NCBI GenBank assembly: GCA_964036045.1
Contig: OZ038383.1
Span: 9,378,430 to 9,442,429 of the forward strand
Direction of reading: 5' to 3'
DNA: 64,000 bases
From: Eutreptiella sp. 'Long Island Sound 2002'
Taxonomy: Eukaryota; Euglenozoa; Euglenophyceae; Eutreptiales; Eutreptiaceae
The translations under genes and the position numbers were made by a program. Below the pieces are notes generated by a model. The model saw only the letters and a program-made list of their open reading frames with translations, did no database searches and was not told where the DNA came from. Positions 44,928-56,553 of this stretch are shown here, piece after piece. Each line of letters begins with the position of its first letter. Within the stretch, counting starts at the first letter, position 1.

Positions 44928-47900
44928 CACAGCGACTGGCCAACTCATGCAGGCATCTTTTGCCTTGCAACCATTGAGTACAGACGGAAAAGTTTGCTTG
45001 TGGCTGCCAAGCCTTTCTAAGATTGCTCAGACGTTGGACAACTTTGATTCTTGCTAGGCCAGATAATGTTGTAGTGCAACAGCTTGCAGTTGCCGCGACA
45101 GGTCGGAAGGCAATCTAAGGAACATATGTAGCCCTTACATGCCTGTGATTCCTGAGCCAATTCCTATGGTTAAAAAGGCGCAGCGTGCCGGATTCCTTAG
45201 CCGCAATAGGATTTCGCACCTGGCACTGCAGATCACCGCCGGAACTTTATCACCGCCGAAAGTTTCAGCCTGCAAAAAGATTTAAATGCCGTATAATAGC
45301 TAAATGCTTCGGAAACTGATGGGAATGGATTTACCAACTAATTGCCGTGAGGTCTCAGAAAAAAGCGCAACTTGCAGCGATGCATAATTGGAGAGCCATG
45401 GTTGAGGAGTCCCGCACGCTTCGGGTTGACCTAGAGACTTATCTCCCGGATTCCGTGTTGCTTTAAAGTCCTTACGCCGTGATCTGTCTGCTCAATCGCG
45501 CTGTGTGATGCCGAACTTTGCCCTCATTTTCTACGTGAACGTGCACTAGTCATAGGGGTATCCCTTTATGTAATGCCCTCAATGCAGTGTGAAACTGCAG
45601 GAAGGAGCCAGACTTTGCCCCGGCTGTGGGTGCTCTGTGGCTGCGGTAGCCGAAGCATTGGTGTGCGCGCCGCCGCTGTTGTCCACGCATGCGCTGCACA
45701 CCATGCCGCCATCCTAAAGTGCTACGCCGGCAATCCCGAACCCTAAAGCGGACGAGCTCCTGAATGAACGCGAGGTGAGTGACAAGCCGATGGATACCGA
45801 TCAGGTACATACGATTGCACTGAGGGACGCAACATCGCAGAGAAGGTCCCTACCAGGACCGGCCCCTGCTGGGCCCCTCCCGCCTGTCACCCCTGCTGAC
45901 TTGCTCCTGATCAGCGATTGCATTTCTCAAAATCCAGGGTCCAAAATCCAAAAATATAGAAAATACAATCCTCCTTCAACACTGAACAGCAACCAGATCC
46001 CACAAATACAGCAATAACCCAATCCACAATCCAATCCAATTCCAAACTGCGGGCTTCCGTTCAGCACACCGATTGTCTCACGGTGGCGGGCATGTACAAG
46101 AATTGCACCAAAGAGGAAAGCCCTGAAATTGGCATATGAACACAAATAAAGCAAAGTTGGGGAAAGATGGAAACATACACAATCACAGCCATAGACCCCT
46201 CATTCCCTGGACTCAGGACCTTCCCTTGACTTGCCAACATGATGCCCTGAACCAAGTCAAATAAGATGGCTAAATGCCATGTGTCAAAAGTCACTACATA
46301 AACCCCAAAAATGTATTCACTCCCAAGCCTCTAAATCCTAGCCCAATAGGGGAGGTGGCGTGTCATGGCCTAGAGTGGCACTCAGGACCATGCCCTACCC
46401 TGACATAACCTTGGTTGGACTTGGAGTCGATTGGTCTTGGAGAACTGCCCCATGAAGATGACCTCACAACATGGCAAAATCAGGCAAATCACACAATAAT
46501 GCCCAAAATCAATTATATACTCAAATATGCATACGGCAAATGTCCAAATGCTCCATGCATGTGTCAAACCGGAAAGTAGTATACAAGGGTGATATAGACC
46601 AAAGGTCCATGCCGTAGAATATTCCATCATTGGCTCCGAAACCCCTCCTGTTATGTACATGACATGCTTCACAAGTCAGCTAATGAGTTTGAGACCCAAT
46701 TTTGTGAGGCCTCGTGTGCCACGCCAAAGTGACCAGGTGATCCGGCATATGGTGAGGTACAACACCGAAGCATATGCCAACATATAAGCAACATACCATA
46801 GTTCACGGATCTCTAGGCACTTTACTGTTAGCCGACCAGTGGAGCACATAAAATACAAAAATGAGCATAAAATGAGGTCAAAAACGTGCAAATAATGCCA
46901 AATTCAAGATAACTACAATAGTATATCACTTCGCTCACCCATGGTATCAACATATAATTCAAAACACAATTGCTTGGGACCATTTGCAAACAATCTTCCC
47001 ACTTGGATCCCCACATGGACGCATAGGGACACCTTCGAACCTCCTCCCAACACGCACCATGAAAATGCGAAAATTGATAGTGGCGCTTGTGGGTCGCTCC
47101 GTAAGCCCTCCCACATGCACTATATGAGCGGTAGACTTAGTCTAGCGCTATGGAGTTCACCATCCGGACATGGGCGAAGCCATTGCCACGTATGACTCCA
47201 TATATCTTCCTACAAACGGAGATATATAACATGGGCGTGAGCATATCGAAGCACATACCATGCATATAACACATACCCCCAAAAGGTGGCCCCCACCATG
47301 ATATGCCATGCGCCTTCATGGACAGAACTTCACGTTAAAAATACGTAGGAACCCAAGGAAAGTATCTATGCAACCCCAACACTCATGCCGTACACTTGAA
47401 AGTCGCATTAAAATATTCGGTTGCACGGTCCAAGAGTTAGATATCACTTTCTACCCTCTTGACGATTATCCCTGGCTATACCAGGCATGTGTACACACCA
47501 AAGGCGTTTGATGCTTCCTAAATTAAGTTGAGACCGAGGCGGTTCCAACCCACTTCTCGAAATTCGTATACCTCGCCGTGAGCCGGAGATATGACCTTTC
47601 AAAGTGGCCTCACGAATCAATTTTTGTTTCTCCTTTATCTCCAAGAAAAACGAAGGGCATATCAAAAGGAAGGCTGATTCGTGATCGGGGAAAAATATCG
47701 GACCACTCGAGATTCGTCATATCAAGTGCGGTGATGTCGAAGTTGAAAATCCGATTCTGAAAGTCTGAAAAAATCGGATTAATTTTGCGAGTGTATAATA
47801 TGAAAATTGCGGAAGCAACCAACCCTTTACTGATGAAATCTGACCCTTCATCGGGGTTTCCGCCAAAATATCTGTAAATAACAGTTAACCAATCGGTTAC

Positions 47901-48603
47901 CGCAAAATCGCGAGCCAACTGACAGTCGCCGATACATTGACAATCAGAACGGAAGGCGGAAAATTTACGGAAACCTTATGATAAAAAAACCCTGTTGATT
48001 CCTGATATTCTGATATATAAATCTCAGCGTGGCGCCTCGGTACTGAATATGGCCGCTCATAGCCGGAATGGCCAAACCTATCACACTATCACATCGGGTT
48101 AGGCCAGGTGGACGGGAGAGTATGATATCAGCCAATGGCGGCTTGCCGGCACATAGATACACACCCCAAGTGACCCGAAGATGGCCACGGGGGTCCGAAC
48201 CGGCTTCACCCCCCTTCTCAGAGCGTTGTATCCGCTCGGAAGTCATTGAAGAGAGGACGGGAGGACCCCAATGGGCTCCACACCCCCCACCCCCCATGTC
48301 CCAAGGACACATGGAGGCCCCACACACGTCGTAGGCGTCCCTCATGCCCCAAGGGAGGGGTGAGGACACGCATAATCGGTGCCCTACGCCATATTCAGTC
48401 TCCTCTTGATCTACAACATGGACCAAGGGGATCAAAGATAGAGAAACGTCGTCGGTCGACCTAAATAAGTATACCACAATGAAATATATATGTGGAGATC
48501 GAGTGAAGGGGGTATATGGCCAAACAAGGCCGAAAAATCCCCGGATGAACGCCCTCAGCCGTCTCCCAAGCACAAAAGAAAAAAAAATGCCAAGGGGGAT
48601 CCA
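44928..48603. other. Intergenic; possible 3' LTR region of the gypsy element
   Basis: No recognised gene. 45900-47300 is AT-rich. The last 500-700 bases before 48604 should hold the 3' LTR of the minus-strand gypsy element, but with no second LTR in the window I cannot set its ends. A frame at 47965-48573 is probably chance. Confidence 0.4.
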
Positions 48604-50358
48604 TTACGGTGCTACTGCAGCCACCAAATGGACCAACACGTCCTTGACATCCAAAGAAATGTTCTTTTTCTTCAGATAATCCATCCAGACCGTGGTGTAC
48701 CTCGGCACAAAGCTGCTCGGAGGCTCCAACGAGTCCCTGGATGCCGCGAATCCCTGCCAACGGACTTTATAGAGCCTCCCCCCAGGCGTCCCCGGGTCCG
48801 GCTTGTCCGCCAGGATCCTCTCGGCGGTGAAGTCGTCGTCCTCACCCTCGTCGTCCGAGTCCACATCGCCGGCCGTGAACTCGAAGGTGACGGGACGTCC
48901 GCTGGGGTCTGGTGCTCGGGGACGAAGCTGGGTATGGTCGCGGTCCAGGATCTTGCTATCCCCCACACGAACCGCATACACATCCTGCCCGACCTTCCGC
49001 ACGAATACCCCCGGCACATACCAAGACGCCTGCCGATGCCTGGACAGGACATCCTTGTGGTGCCGCTCCACCCACACGGTGTCTTGGAGAGCATACTTCT
49101 GGACTTTTCCCTGCTTGAAGTACTTGGCCCTCTTGTCATGCTCGTCCTGAAGTGCCTTGCACACCTTGGCCGCCGTGTCGTCCGCCTCAGCCATCATAGC
49201 GTTCGCATCCCGGGCCACTTTGCCATGGTTCAACCACGGGAGAGTGCGTGACACTCGATCCCGTAGGAACAGGATACGATGGGGCGACAGTCCAGTGGGT
49301 CCCGGAAGGTCATGGTACGCCTGGAGTACCCTCCACAGCAAATTATACCAATTCCGGCCCGGTTCATCGATGTGCAGCTGGCGGAACTTCTCGAACATCT
49401 GCCGCCCGGCCACCTCAGCCCGGCCATTCGACCGGCTGTGGTACGCCACGGTCTTGGCGTGCCGAATCCCCATGTGCTTGCACATTGTCTTGAACCACGT
49501 CCCCACGAACTGACTGCCCCGATCGCTGCAGATGACAGCTGGGACAACAAAAATCGTCAGCCAATGCCTGATCATGGCATTAGCGACGGTCTTAGCCTGC
49601 AGCCCCACTCCATGCTTGTGGTTCTTGTCCTTTTTCTTGGACTTCTTGCCCGGGACCGCCACGATATACCCGCTGTGCCTGTCCACCGCCAGGATGACAC
49701 AGTCATAGGTCTCTCCGTCCACGGTGACCTCAGGCATGGCGAAAACATCCATGGCCACGGACCGCATAGGGGCTTCCGGTATAGCCGTGTACACCGGGTT
49801 GCCAGCCGTGGAGTGGTTGGGGCTCTTCGTGGCCCGACACACGGCGCAGTCGCTGCAGTACTTGTCCAGGAGGGCGTAGTACCCCGGTGGGAACTTGAAG
49901 CGCCACTGCAGGTCCTGCTGCATCTTGTCCCGACCAGGATGCATGAGCTGGGCGCTATGCCAGTGGTCAATGAGCTCCTCCAATAGCTTGTCCTTGAGGA
50001 ACAGTTTATCCTCATCCTGGGTCAAGCCCTCAGGCAATTCATCGTCCGACGGGGCGCTCACGGCATTCCAGTACTTGCTCCAGTGCTCGGATGCCCCATA
50101 GTCATCCGACCAGTCCTCTGTGAGCACCAGCCTGACTAGCTCTACAGGGGCCACCATCCATTGCTCGAGGGTTTCCTCTCGAATAGCTTGGACTCGGGCG
50201 CCCCGGAACTTGGCCAGGTCCGTACCTTTTGCCATCACCACAAAGCACTTGACCCCCTCTTGCTCCATTGCCTTCTCCATCTCGATGATGCGCTTGGCCT
50301 CCTCGGTCTCCTCGGCGTCCCCATGGCTGGATATGTCCATCCAAGCCTTGCCCGCGGG
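48604..50358 (-). pseudogene. Gypsy integrase with chromodomain
   Basis: The first possible Met is at 50340, but the frame is continuous with the RNase H block upstream apart from one TAA (50359-50361). Contains the zinc-binding HHCC motif (HSAQLMHPG, then CSDCAVC), the catalytic triad as AMDVF, CSDRGSQFVG and SRSNGRAEVAG, then a basic linker and a C-terminal chromodomain (AERILADKP, LYKVRWQGF, then EPPSSFV). The chromodomain tryptophan and aromatic positions are kept. All key integrase residues are present, so this part decayed little. In related elements (from memory) the TAA position is a sense codon in the WA-x-PA context. Confidence 0.93.
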
Positions 50359-52776
50359 TTAGGCCCATCGACTGAGGCAATCCGCCACAGTGTTGTCCTT
50401 TTCCGGGACGTACACGACGCTGAGATCAAACTTGGCGAACGTCTCATGCCATCGGGCCCTCCTTGCCGCCGGTCCCGAGGGGGTGTCGACGTGCTCCTTG
50501 TGCCAGCTCTGCAAGGATTGATGGTCCGTGCAAACCACCACCGGTTGCAATCCGATGTGGCCAGACCACTTCCTGAGCGCACAAACAATGGCGTACGTCT
50601 CCTTCTCCCTCGCGGTCCAGGTTCGACGTTGGCCCTCGGCCAGGATCCGGCTCCAAAACGCCACGGGTACGTGTGACCCGTCGTCCCGGACCTGCTCGAG
50701 GACTGCACCTACAGCATATTCCAGGGCGTCCGTCCGTAGCATGAATCCCTTGTCCGGGTCCACCAGGAATAGCCCCAGCTGCCCCAGGAGTCGCTCCTTC
50801 AGGCGGCTGAACGCATCTTCGGCCTCAGGGGTCCAGGCAAGCTTCTTCTTGCTCCCCTTCCGGCCGTCGAACTTCCCCACCTGCAGCATCTTGTGCAGCG
50901 GCCCCGAGAGTTCCGCATACATCCGGACATAGCCCGAATAGTAATTGCAGAACCCCATGAAGGACCGGAGGTCGCTGATGGTCTGGGGTCTCTCCCAGTG
51001 GTGCAGGGACGCCAATTTCCCAGGCATGGGACGGCATTGCCCGTGACCAACCACGTGACCCGCAAACTCCACTTCCTTCACGAAGAGTGAGGCTTTGGTG
51101 GGCTTGCACACCATGTTGTGCTTGTCCAGCTCGCTGAGCACTCGGTGCAGATCCTTCTCATGCGCTTTGATGAGCTCGTCCTCAGTCATGTCCTCCGTGC
51201 CGGACCCGATGATGATGTCATCCACAAAGGGATCGGCACAATCCCGGACAGGACCGAGTAGGTCCTCCATCATGCGCTGGAAAGTGGCGTTGCCATTCTT
51301 GGCGCCCATAGGCACCACTTTCCACTGCATGGGCCCGAGCGGCGTCGACATCGCTGTGCAGGGCCTGGAGTCCGGGTGTAGCGGCATCTGGTGATAGCCA
51401 TGTTTCAGGTCTAACACCGTGAAGATCCGCTTTTTCTGTTGCTTTTGGAGGATGGCGTGGATCAGAGGAAGCGAGTACGAGTCGTGCTCGGTTTGCTCGT
51501 TCAATCCCCTGTAATCCACCACCAACCTCCACTCACCCTTCTCCTTCTTGGGCACGATGAAGGCTGGGCTGGCCCACTCACTGTCGGGGGGTTCGATCCA
51601 TCCCCGCTCAATGAACTCGGCCAACAACTTCTTCATGGCCTCGGCCCGATCGCCCTGAAGTTGGTACTCCCGATGACGATAGATCTTGGGGTTCGGCTTC
51701 AGCTTGATCCTCGCTGTGCCAAACCTCCCACGATCTGGAGGGTTCTTGTTGGCGACGCCACTGAATAGCCGCGGATAGGCATTGATCAGCCTCTCCTTCA
51801 GCTCGGCGACCTTCGGGTTCTCCTGGGCCTCTTCAGCCGCTTGCTTCGGTATCGATACAACCGACCGCACTGCGGTATAGGCCTCTTCCGGGTCTGAATC
51901 CGACTTCTCCTCGTCCGATATGCCGTCTTCATCGTCGTGGGGTGCACTTCCCACCGATAATCTTCGGAAATTTGCGGCGTCAGCCTGGTTCTTGTCGCTA
52001 TCGGCCCCCATTCTTGAAAAATCCCACGTCGGCGGGTCCGACCCAACCGGACCATCGTATTGGTCCGCGATGTGATTCATGACCCTCGCCACGAACTCAT
52101 CCTTCTCGTACTTGCCGGTAACCAACATCTTGTCATCCCACCAATGCGGAGATGTGACCATGGCCCGCCTCTTCTTGGCTGCCACACGGTCGTGCATCCC
52201 CATCCGCATGTAGTTGACGACGTTGTCGATCTCGGCGTGGGACAGGACGTCAATGCCATCAATTGGCTGATCCGTCCCCTCCTTGGGCTCAAACATGACC
52301 TTCATGGGCACCGCCTCCAGCCTACGGATGAATGCTTCATCAGCCGTGGGCTGGGCTTGCGCCCCATCCACCAGGAAAGCCTTGGTACCCCACGCTTGAC
52401 CCGGGGAGGGCATTGACACACCCTTGGCGTCGATGAACAGCTCCTCCTCTGGCCTGAATGACATCTCGTTCAGGGTGATGGAGTCCAGCGTCGACTTGAG
52501 ACCTTCCAGCGGACATGGGGTGGATCCTATGCCGGTTATGACCAGGATCCCCTTCGCCCTATCCGCGACGATCTTTCCCACCGTACGTCTGGTATTGTCC
52601 AGGGAACCATGGCAATACATGGGCCCCCACTCCTTCAGGCACCAATGCCTGTGCCAGGCTGAGTCTCCTCGATGCCAATGCCTCCTACACTTCCGCAAAA
52701 GTGGGGCATCCCGGGAAGCGAAGACGTCCGTCTCGGGCGCTTCGGCTCCCAGCGTCTGGATCATCCTGTCATACAC
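50359..52776 (-). pseudogene. Gypsy reverse transcriptase and RNase H
   Basis: An 805-codon block in the same frame as the protease and integrase blocks. It opens with a segment (about residues 15-85) containing TDVFASRD and IVADRAKGILVITG, which resembles the distal part of the RNase H region of DIRS-like elements. The RT follows: WRLVVDYRGLNEQ, FTVLDLKHGYHQMPLHPDS, and the catalytic FVDD (usual form YVDD or FVDD). Gypsy RNase H motifs come next: LRTDALEYAVGAVLEQ, ARE-KETYAIVCALRKW, CTDHQSL and a DCLSRW end. Catalytic residues are intact; the block is bounded by TAG and TAA stops. Confidence 0.95.
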
Positions 52777-53215
52777 CTACGGCGCCATTCCATACTCCGT
52801 GAGCTGAACTCCGCGGTCTCCTCTGGACTTGGCACCCACAGCTTGCACCGCTCGGACGATCCGATCCTCTTCCTCAGCATTCCATTCGGATGATCCGCAT
52901 GCACGATCCGTGGACAGCCATGTGAGGCATTCATCATCCTCCCGGACCAGCGTTGCGCGATGGGGAAGGGCGCCAATGGCATTTGCCACCATGAAGTCAT
53001 ACCCCATGATCATATCCCAATCTGTAATGTCGGCCACATAGAAGTTCCCGGATACAGTGCTTCTCTTCGCCAAATCAGGGCGGTTCAAGCGCTCATGCTC
53101 CCAGAATTCCATACTGATAGTGGCCTTATGGGTACCACCACCCATAATCTCTCCATTGGCCACCTTCAGGCGCACCGGTCTACGGCTGGGCTGCAGGGAT
53201 TCCTCCTTGAACAAC
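52777..53215 (-). pseudogene. Gypsy protease, downstream part
   Basis: Begins right after the transposon end (left target copy 53211-53215) with LFKEESL, then SRRPVRLKVANGEIMGGG and MIMGYDFMVANAIGA, the second half of a retropepsin-like aspartic protease. The active-site DTGA is on the other side of the insertion at about 60100. Ends at an in-frame TAG (52777-52779), after which the frame continues into the RT block. Confidence 0.9.
53211..53215. other. Target site duplication, left
   Basis: ACAAC next to the left terminal repeat; matches 60076-60080. Confidence 0.93.
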
Positions 53216-53238
53216 CTTAGCCCACGCAAACTGCACCC
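53216..53238 (+). repeat. Left terminal inverted repeat
   Basis: 23 bp identical to the reverse complement of 60053-60075. A 9-bp-arm hairpin (TTTTGCGCG/CGCGCAAAA, 53241-53263) follows immediately. Confidence 0.96.
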
Positions 53239-53409
53239 TGTTTTGCGCGCCGAACGCGCAAAAAAGGACCGGTTCGCAACAGGGCAAAAAAACTATTTTT
53301 TTGGATGTTTCATGAACGTGATTTTAGACGTAGTGAAATAAATTGCTTTTTTCGTGTTGTGCAACTCCGTGTTCCTCAATGTGACGTTTTTTACATTTCT
53401 CTGGCGTTC

Positions 53410-53435
53410 TGAGTGCGCGAGGCCTCGCGCACTCA
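53410..53435. repeat. Palindrome P1
   Basis: A 26-bp perfect palindrome containing GTGCGCGAGGCCTCGCGCAC; left untranscribed or leader region of the transposon. Confidence 0.96.
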
Positions 53436-53631
53436 AGATAGCGAAAGCAGAGTTTATCACGAAACGTAACAACCCGTAAGGACTGGCTTTTGCGGAAATA
53501 CGCAGCTCCCACACGGTATTAAAATTAGGATTGTGTTGACCAGGGAGCATTGGAAGTGTATGGCTGTCGGACTTCCCATGTTAGGGGAAACACATGTACT
53601 GTAAAGTGAAAATAAAATACAAATTTAAGCA

Positions 53632-53663
53632 ACCTGAGTGCGCGAGGCCTCGCGCACTCAGGT
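53632..53663. repeat. Palindrome P2
   Basis: A 32-bp perfect palindrome, the longest of the set, with the same 20-bp core as P1. Confidence 0.96.
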
Positions 53664-53822
53664 CACGTTATGTATTGAATTTTCAGACTGGATGTGACGC
53701 GTACAATTGCAGGTACAGTACGAGACGGACAAACACGTTTGATTTTTCCGGTGTATATGTGTGTAGACACCATGTTGATCAGATTCAACACGGTATAGAA
53801 CATTGTTTCCCCGGAAACAATC

Positions 53823-53844
53823 AGTGCGCGAGGCCTCGCGCACT
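53823..53844. repeat. Palindrome P3
   Basis: A 22-bp perfect palindrome, same core, about 460 bp before the first ORF. Confidence 0.96.
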
Positions 53845-54307
53845 TAAATGACAGAAGAAAATGAAAAAGCGATCAAGCTAGGCTACGCCGGTATTTACAT
53901 TCCCCTTCACGTCTACCACCTGTGACAGTCGATTATACATCGGTAACCTTCGTCATATTTTTCAGGGGATCAGGGGAATGATTTGCTTTTTTCCAACAGC
54001 CACTCGATGGTAGACGTGTCCGGTTTTAATAGCGGCGTAGCCTTCGTTGACCGATAGACATGGTTTTTTTTTCCAACTGGGTTTAAAGACGGACGCAGAA
54101 CAGGAAATTGTGGTTGCGAAAACAGTTTGCGGTTACTGGGAACGGAGCGCACGCAGACACCAAATCCAATTTGCGGCGACAGCACACGCACCAGAATGAC
54201 GACAGGAAAAGGCCAGATGTTTTCTAATACATTTTTTTTAAAGGTCGCTGTGCGAAACGATAACCAACATATGTGCGCAAATATAATTCCACAGAGAAAG
54301 ACGCAAA

Positions 54308-56305
54308 ATGCCACTTCGAGCCAGAAAATCCGTAGAGCAACGCATGATTGCAGAAGTAAGCAAAGGAGCAGCAGCACTACGAGAGGCATGCGCGGCAGAA
54401 CCAGCATACCAAACAGCAGGTGACCTATGGAAAGGACTGAAACGGAACGACCTGGCGGCGCAACTGGTGTTAACATTTGCACAGCGACTCAGGTTCAACA
54501 AAAGAACGCGCCACAGTTTACCAGCAGCTAAACGACAGGAGGACAAGCGCTGGGTGCGCATTTTGCAACAGGAGGGCTGGAACCTGTACCTGTTGATGCG
54601 TCAACGGGCAGTACCAAACAGGAAAAAACCGGGAAACACAACAGGGTACCTGACGCAAACAGAAAGACGAACAAAAGTACGACTCGGGCAAGCAGACGCT
54701 GCCGCAGACACAGTGGACGAACAGGCAGCAGCAGCACTTAAAGCAACTTGGTCACTGGTGCTTTCGTCGTGTTGCGTGCTGTGGATAGACAACTGGTACC
54801 GGGCACAATACACGACACACCCAGACGAAAGTGACCGGTCGCAAAACTGTACTGCAATGGCAGTACTTCAACTGAAACAGAGGCCCACGTATTGGGCAGG
54901 ACATCCAGCCATTGAGGAACTGGCAGCACGGATAACGACAGTCGCAAGGGCTCTGCAACAGCGTGAACGGAGAATCCACCAGACATTGCGTGACATGGGG
55001 TATGCAGATGGGTGTACACCAGACGCTGGAAACGTGAGAGCGCCGTTGGATGTGAGGAGGGATGCAAGGACTGTACAGGCACCGGTGTGGCGCCCGTTTG
55101 CCCTGTCCAAAGAGAAGGTAACTTGTGGTGTTGGTCTGTTAAACTTGTTACACTTTGCAAGGGACGTAGCACAACAGACAAACAGAGTTCTACCGCTGTT
55201 GGTTGACGAAAACATACACTACAGGGTACTAAAGTTGTTGTACGGTGCCAAGAACCAACGATGGAACATGCGTGCATACCTGCGTTACGTGCCTGTAGTT
55301 TACGGTGTCTGGCATGCCTACAAGTTCGTTGTTACTCATACTTTTCGGGTGTTCTGGCCTATTCTAACCTACCTACGGAAAGGTCTGCTACGACCTGGTT
55401 CCACCATACTATCATACCCCAAACTGATAGTTATGGAAAAAACTATTGCTGCGCTGATGCTTGCCACACCCCGAATACTACGCCCGTATCGGCGCAAGGC
55501 ACAAGCTGCAACCGCGATCAGTGGTCGTGACACTACGCATGCCAACAGGGCAGCAGTGGCAAACGCAGTCTTGCATTTGTTGTCGGATTGGTGCCCGTTG
55601 TTGTTGTACTTGGGTCACCTGGTACGGGAGTGCAATTGGTCGGGGGAAAACAACGCTACAGGGACACGAGCTCAGGAGGTGTTGCAGTTGAGTTTGTGTC
55701 TGTTGCGGAGGCTGCGTCGAGGACCGTGTGACACCATACTGAAGTACGAGCGCACAATCATGTGCACATTGTTGTACAACAGCAAGTGGCACCAGGACCT
55801 GCCCGGTCAGGCACACTCAGAGGAGTTTGGAGAAGGGATGTTGAGCAAGCTGGTGCGGGACAAGGCGAGAAACACGGGTTCTGTTACTGTTCAGGAGGTG
55901 GAAAACCATTACTTGTTGCTAAAGGTTGGTCCTGGTGGAAAACGCGTGGGGGTGCAAAACGTTCCCAAGAACCTGGTACACAGCATGCGACAACGACTGA
56001 CCAGATTTTTGGCGACAGACCGGATATGCATGGCCTATGTGGAATGGGAGTCGGACAGAGTAAGCACGGTTGCACCTTCTTGGCCGCGGAGGTTACCGAG
56101 ATTTCCGCCCTCACCTACACAACCCCTCGGTTACGACCACTACCGGCTACTTGGTCACAGCGTACTAGATGCCCTCATTGACCAGAAAACAAATCCCACC
56201 AACCAACTGAAACGGAAACTGGATGCTGTTGTGGGACAGAGAACAGATATGGATGCCGACAGACAGGAAGCAGCAACACGCAACGTGCGGCAACGCTTGC
56301 GGTAA
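54308..56305 (+). CDS. Transposon ORF1, 665 residues, candidate transposase
   Basis: ATG at 54308, TAA at 56303-56305, one exon. Strongly basic with an Arg/Gln-rich N terminus. The central part (about residues 296-360) contains LLVDENIHYRVLKLLYG, then VPVVYGVWHAYKFVV and THTFRVFWPILTYL. This conserved-looking acidic-then-Trp/His/aromatic layout could hold a catalytic core, but I cannot name the family. The C-terminal third contains a region rich in Arg-Leu and ends KRKLDAVVGQ...NVRQRLR. No zinc finger, signal peptide or clear membrane segment. No palindrome occurs within its 1,998 bases. It sits 5' of the spliced gene in the same orientation and could share its promoter region (53436-54307). 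Role as transposase is inferred from context only. Confidence 0.72.
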   Translation: MPLRARKSVEQRMIAEVSKGAAALREACAAEPAYQTAGDLWKGLKRNDLAAQLVLTFAQRLRFNKRTRHSLPAAKRQEDKRWVRILQQEGWNLYLLMRQRAVPNRKKPGNTTGYLTQTERRTKVRLGQADAAADTVDEQAAAALKATWSLVLSSCCVLWIDNWYRAQYTTHPDESDRSQNCTAMAVLQLKQRPTYWAGHPAIEELAARITTVARALQQRERRIHQTLRDMGYADGCTPDAGNVRAPLDVRRDARTVQAPVWRPFALSKEKVTCGVGLLNLLHFARDVAQQTNRVLPLLVDENIHYRVLKLLYGAKNQRWNMRAYLRYVPVVYGVWHAYKFVVTHTFRVFWPILTYLRKGLLRPGSTILSYPKLIVMEKTIAALMLATPRILRPYRRKAQAATAISGRDTTHANRAAVANAVLHLLSDWCPLLLYLGHLVRECNWSGENNATGTRAQEVLQLSLCLLRRLRRGPCDTILKYERTIMCTLLYNSKWHQDLPGQAHSEEFGEGMLSKLVRDKARNTGSVTVQEVENHYLLLKVGPGGKRVGVQNVPKNLVHSMRQRLTRFLATDRICMAYVEWESDRVSTVAPSWPRRLPRFPPSPTQPLGYDHYRLLGHSVLDALIDQKTNPTNQLKRKLDAVVGQRTDMDADRQEAATRNVRQRLR

Positions 56306-56316
56306 CTGACACCCGC

Positions 56317-56338
56317 AGTGCGCGAGGCCTCGCGCACT
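56317..56338. repeat. Palindrome P4
   Basis: 22-bp perfect palindrome, 11 bases after the ORF1 stop. Confidence 0.96.
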
Positions 56339-56372
56339 AAACGTTATGAAAACAGGTATGTAATGCGATGTG

Positions 56373-56394
56373 AGTGCGCGAGGCCTCGCGCACT
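56373..56394. repeat. Palindrome P5
   Basis: 22-bp perfect palindrome inside the possible leader intron. Confidence 0.96.
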
Positions 56395-56553
56395 GAGTAC
56401 TTCGCTAAGTGCCGTGGATTAAGTCACAACAAAGACGTTTGTGGAACAGATTTCCGAAAACGACCTGCAAAATACCGTTTCGACTGATTTCAGAGTTCAA
56501 ATGACCGTGTTTCATGTCATGCCATTTGCCCTTTTCAGGTATTGTTTGGCATC

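Larger units (their letters stand above)
56306..56553. other. Inter-ORF region with two palindromes and a possible leader intron
   Basis: Holds P4 and P5. A donor-like GTATGT at 56356, the same hexamer as intron 1, and the acceptor CCCTTTTCAG ending at 56538 would define a 183-nt leader intron that contains P5. The ATG of the spliced gene follows at 56554. Confidence 0.5.

Noticed and set aside
46707-46722. Another GAGGCCTC palindrome copy, possibly a third CTTAG element
   Set aside because: Only about 10 bp of core, arms not symmetric, and no CTTAG inverted ends with 5-bp duplication seen nearby.
48672-49513. ORFs on other frames over the gypsy integrase
   Set aside because: Shadows of the integrase frame, which has all catalytic and zinc-binding residues.
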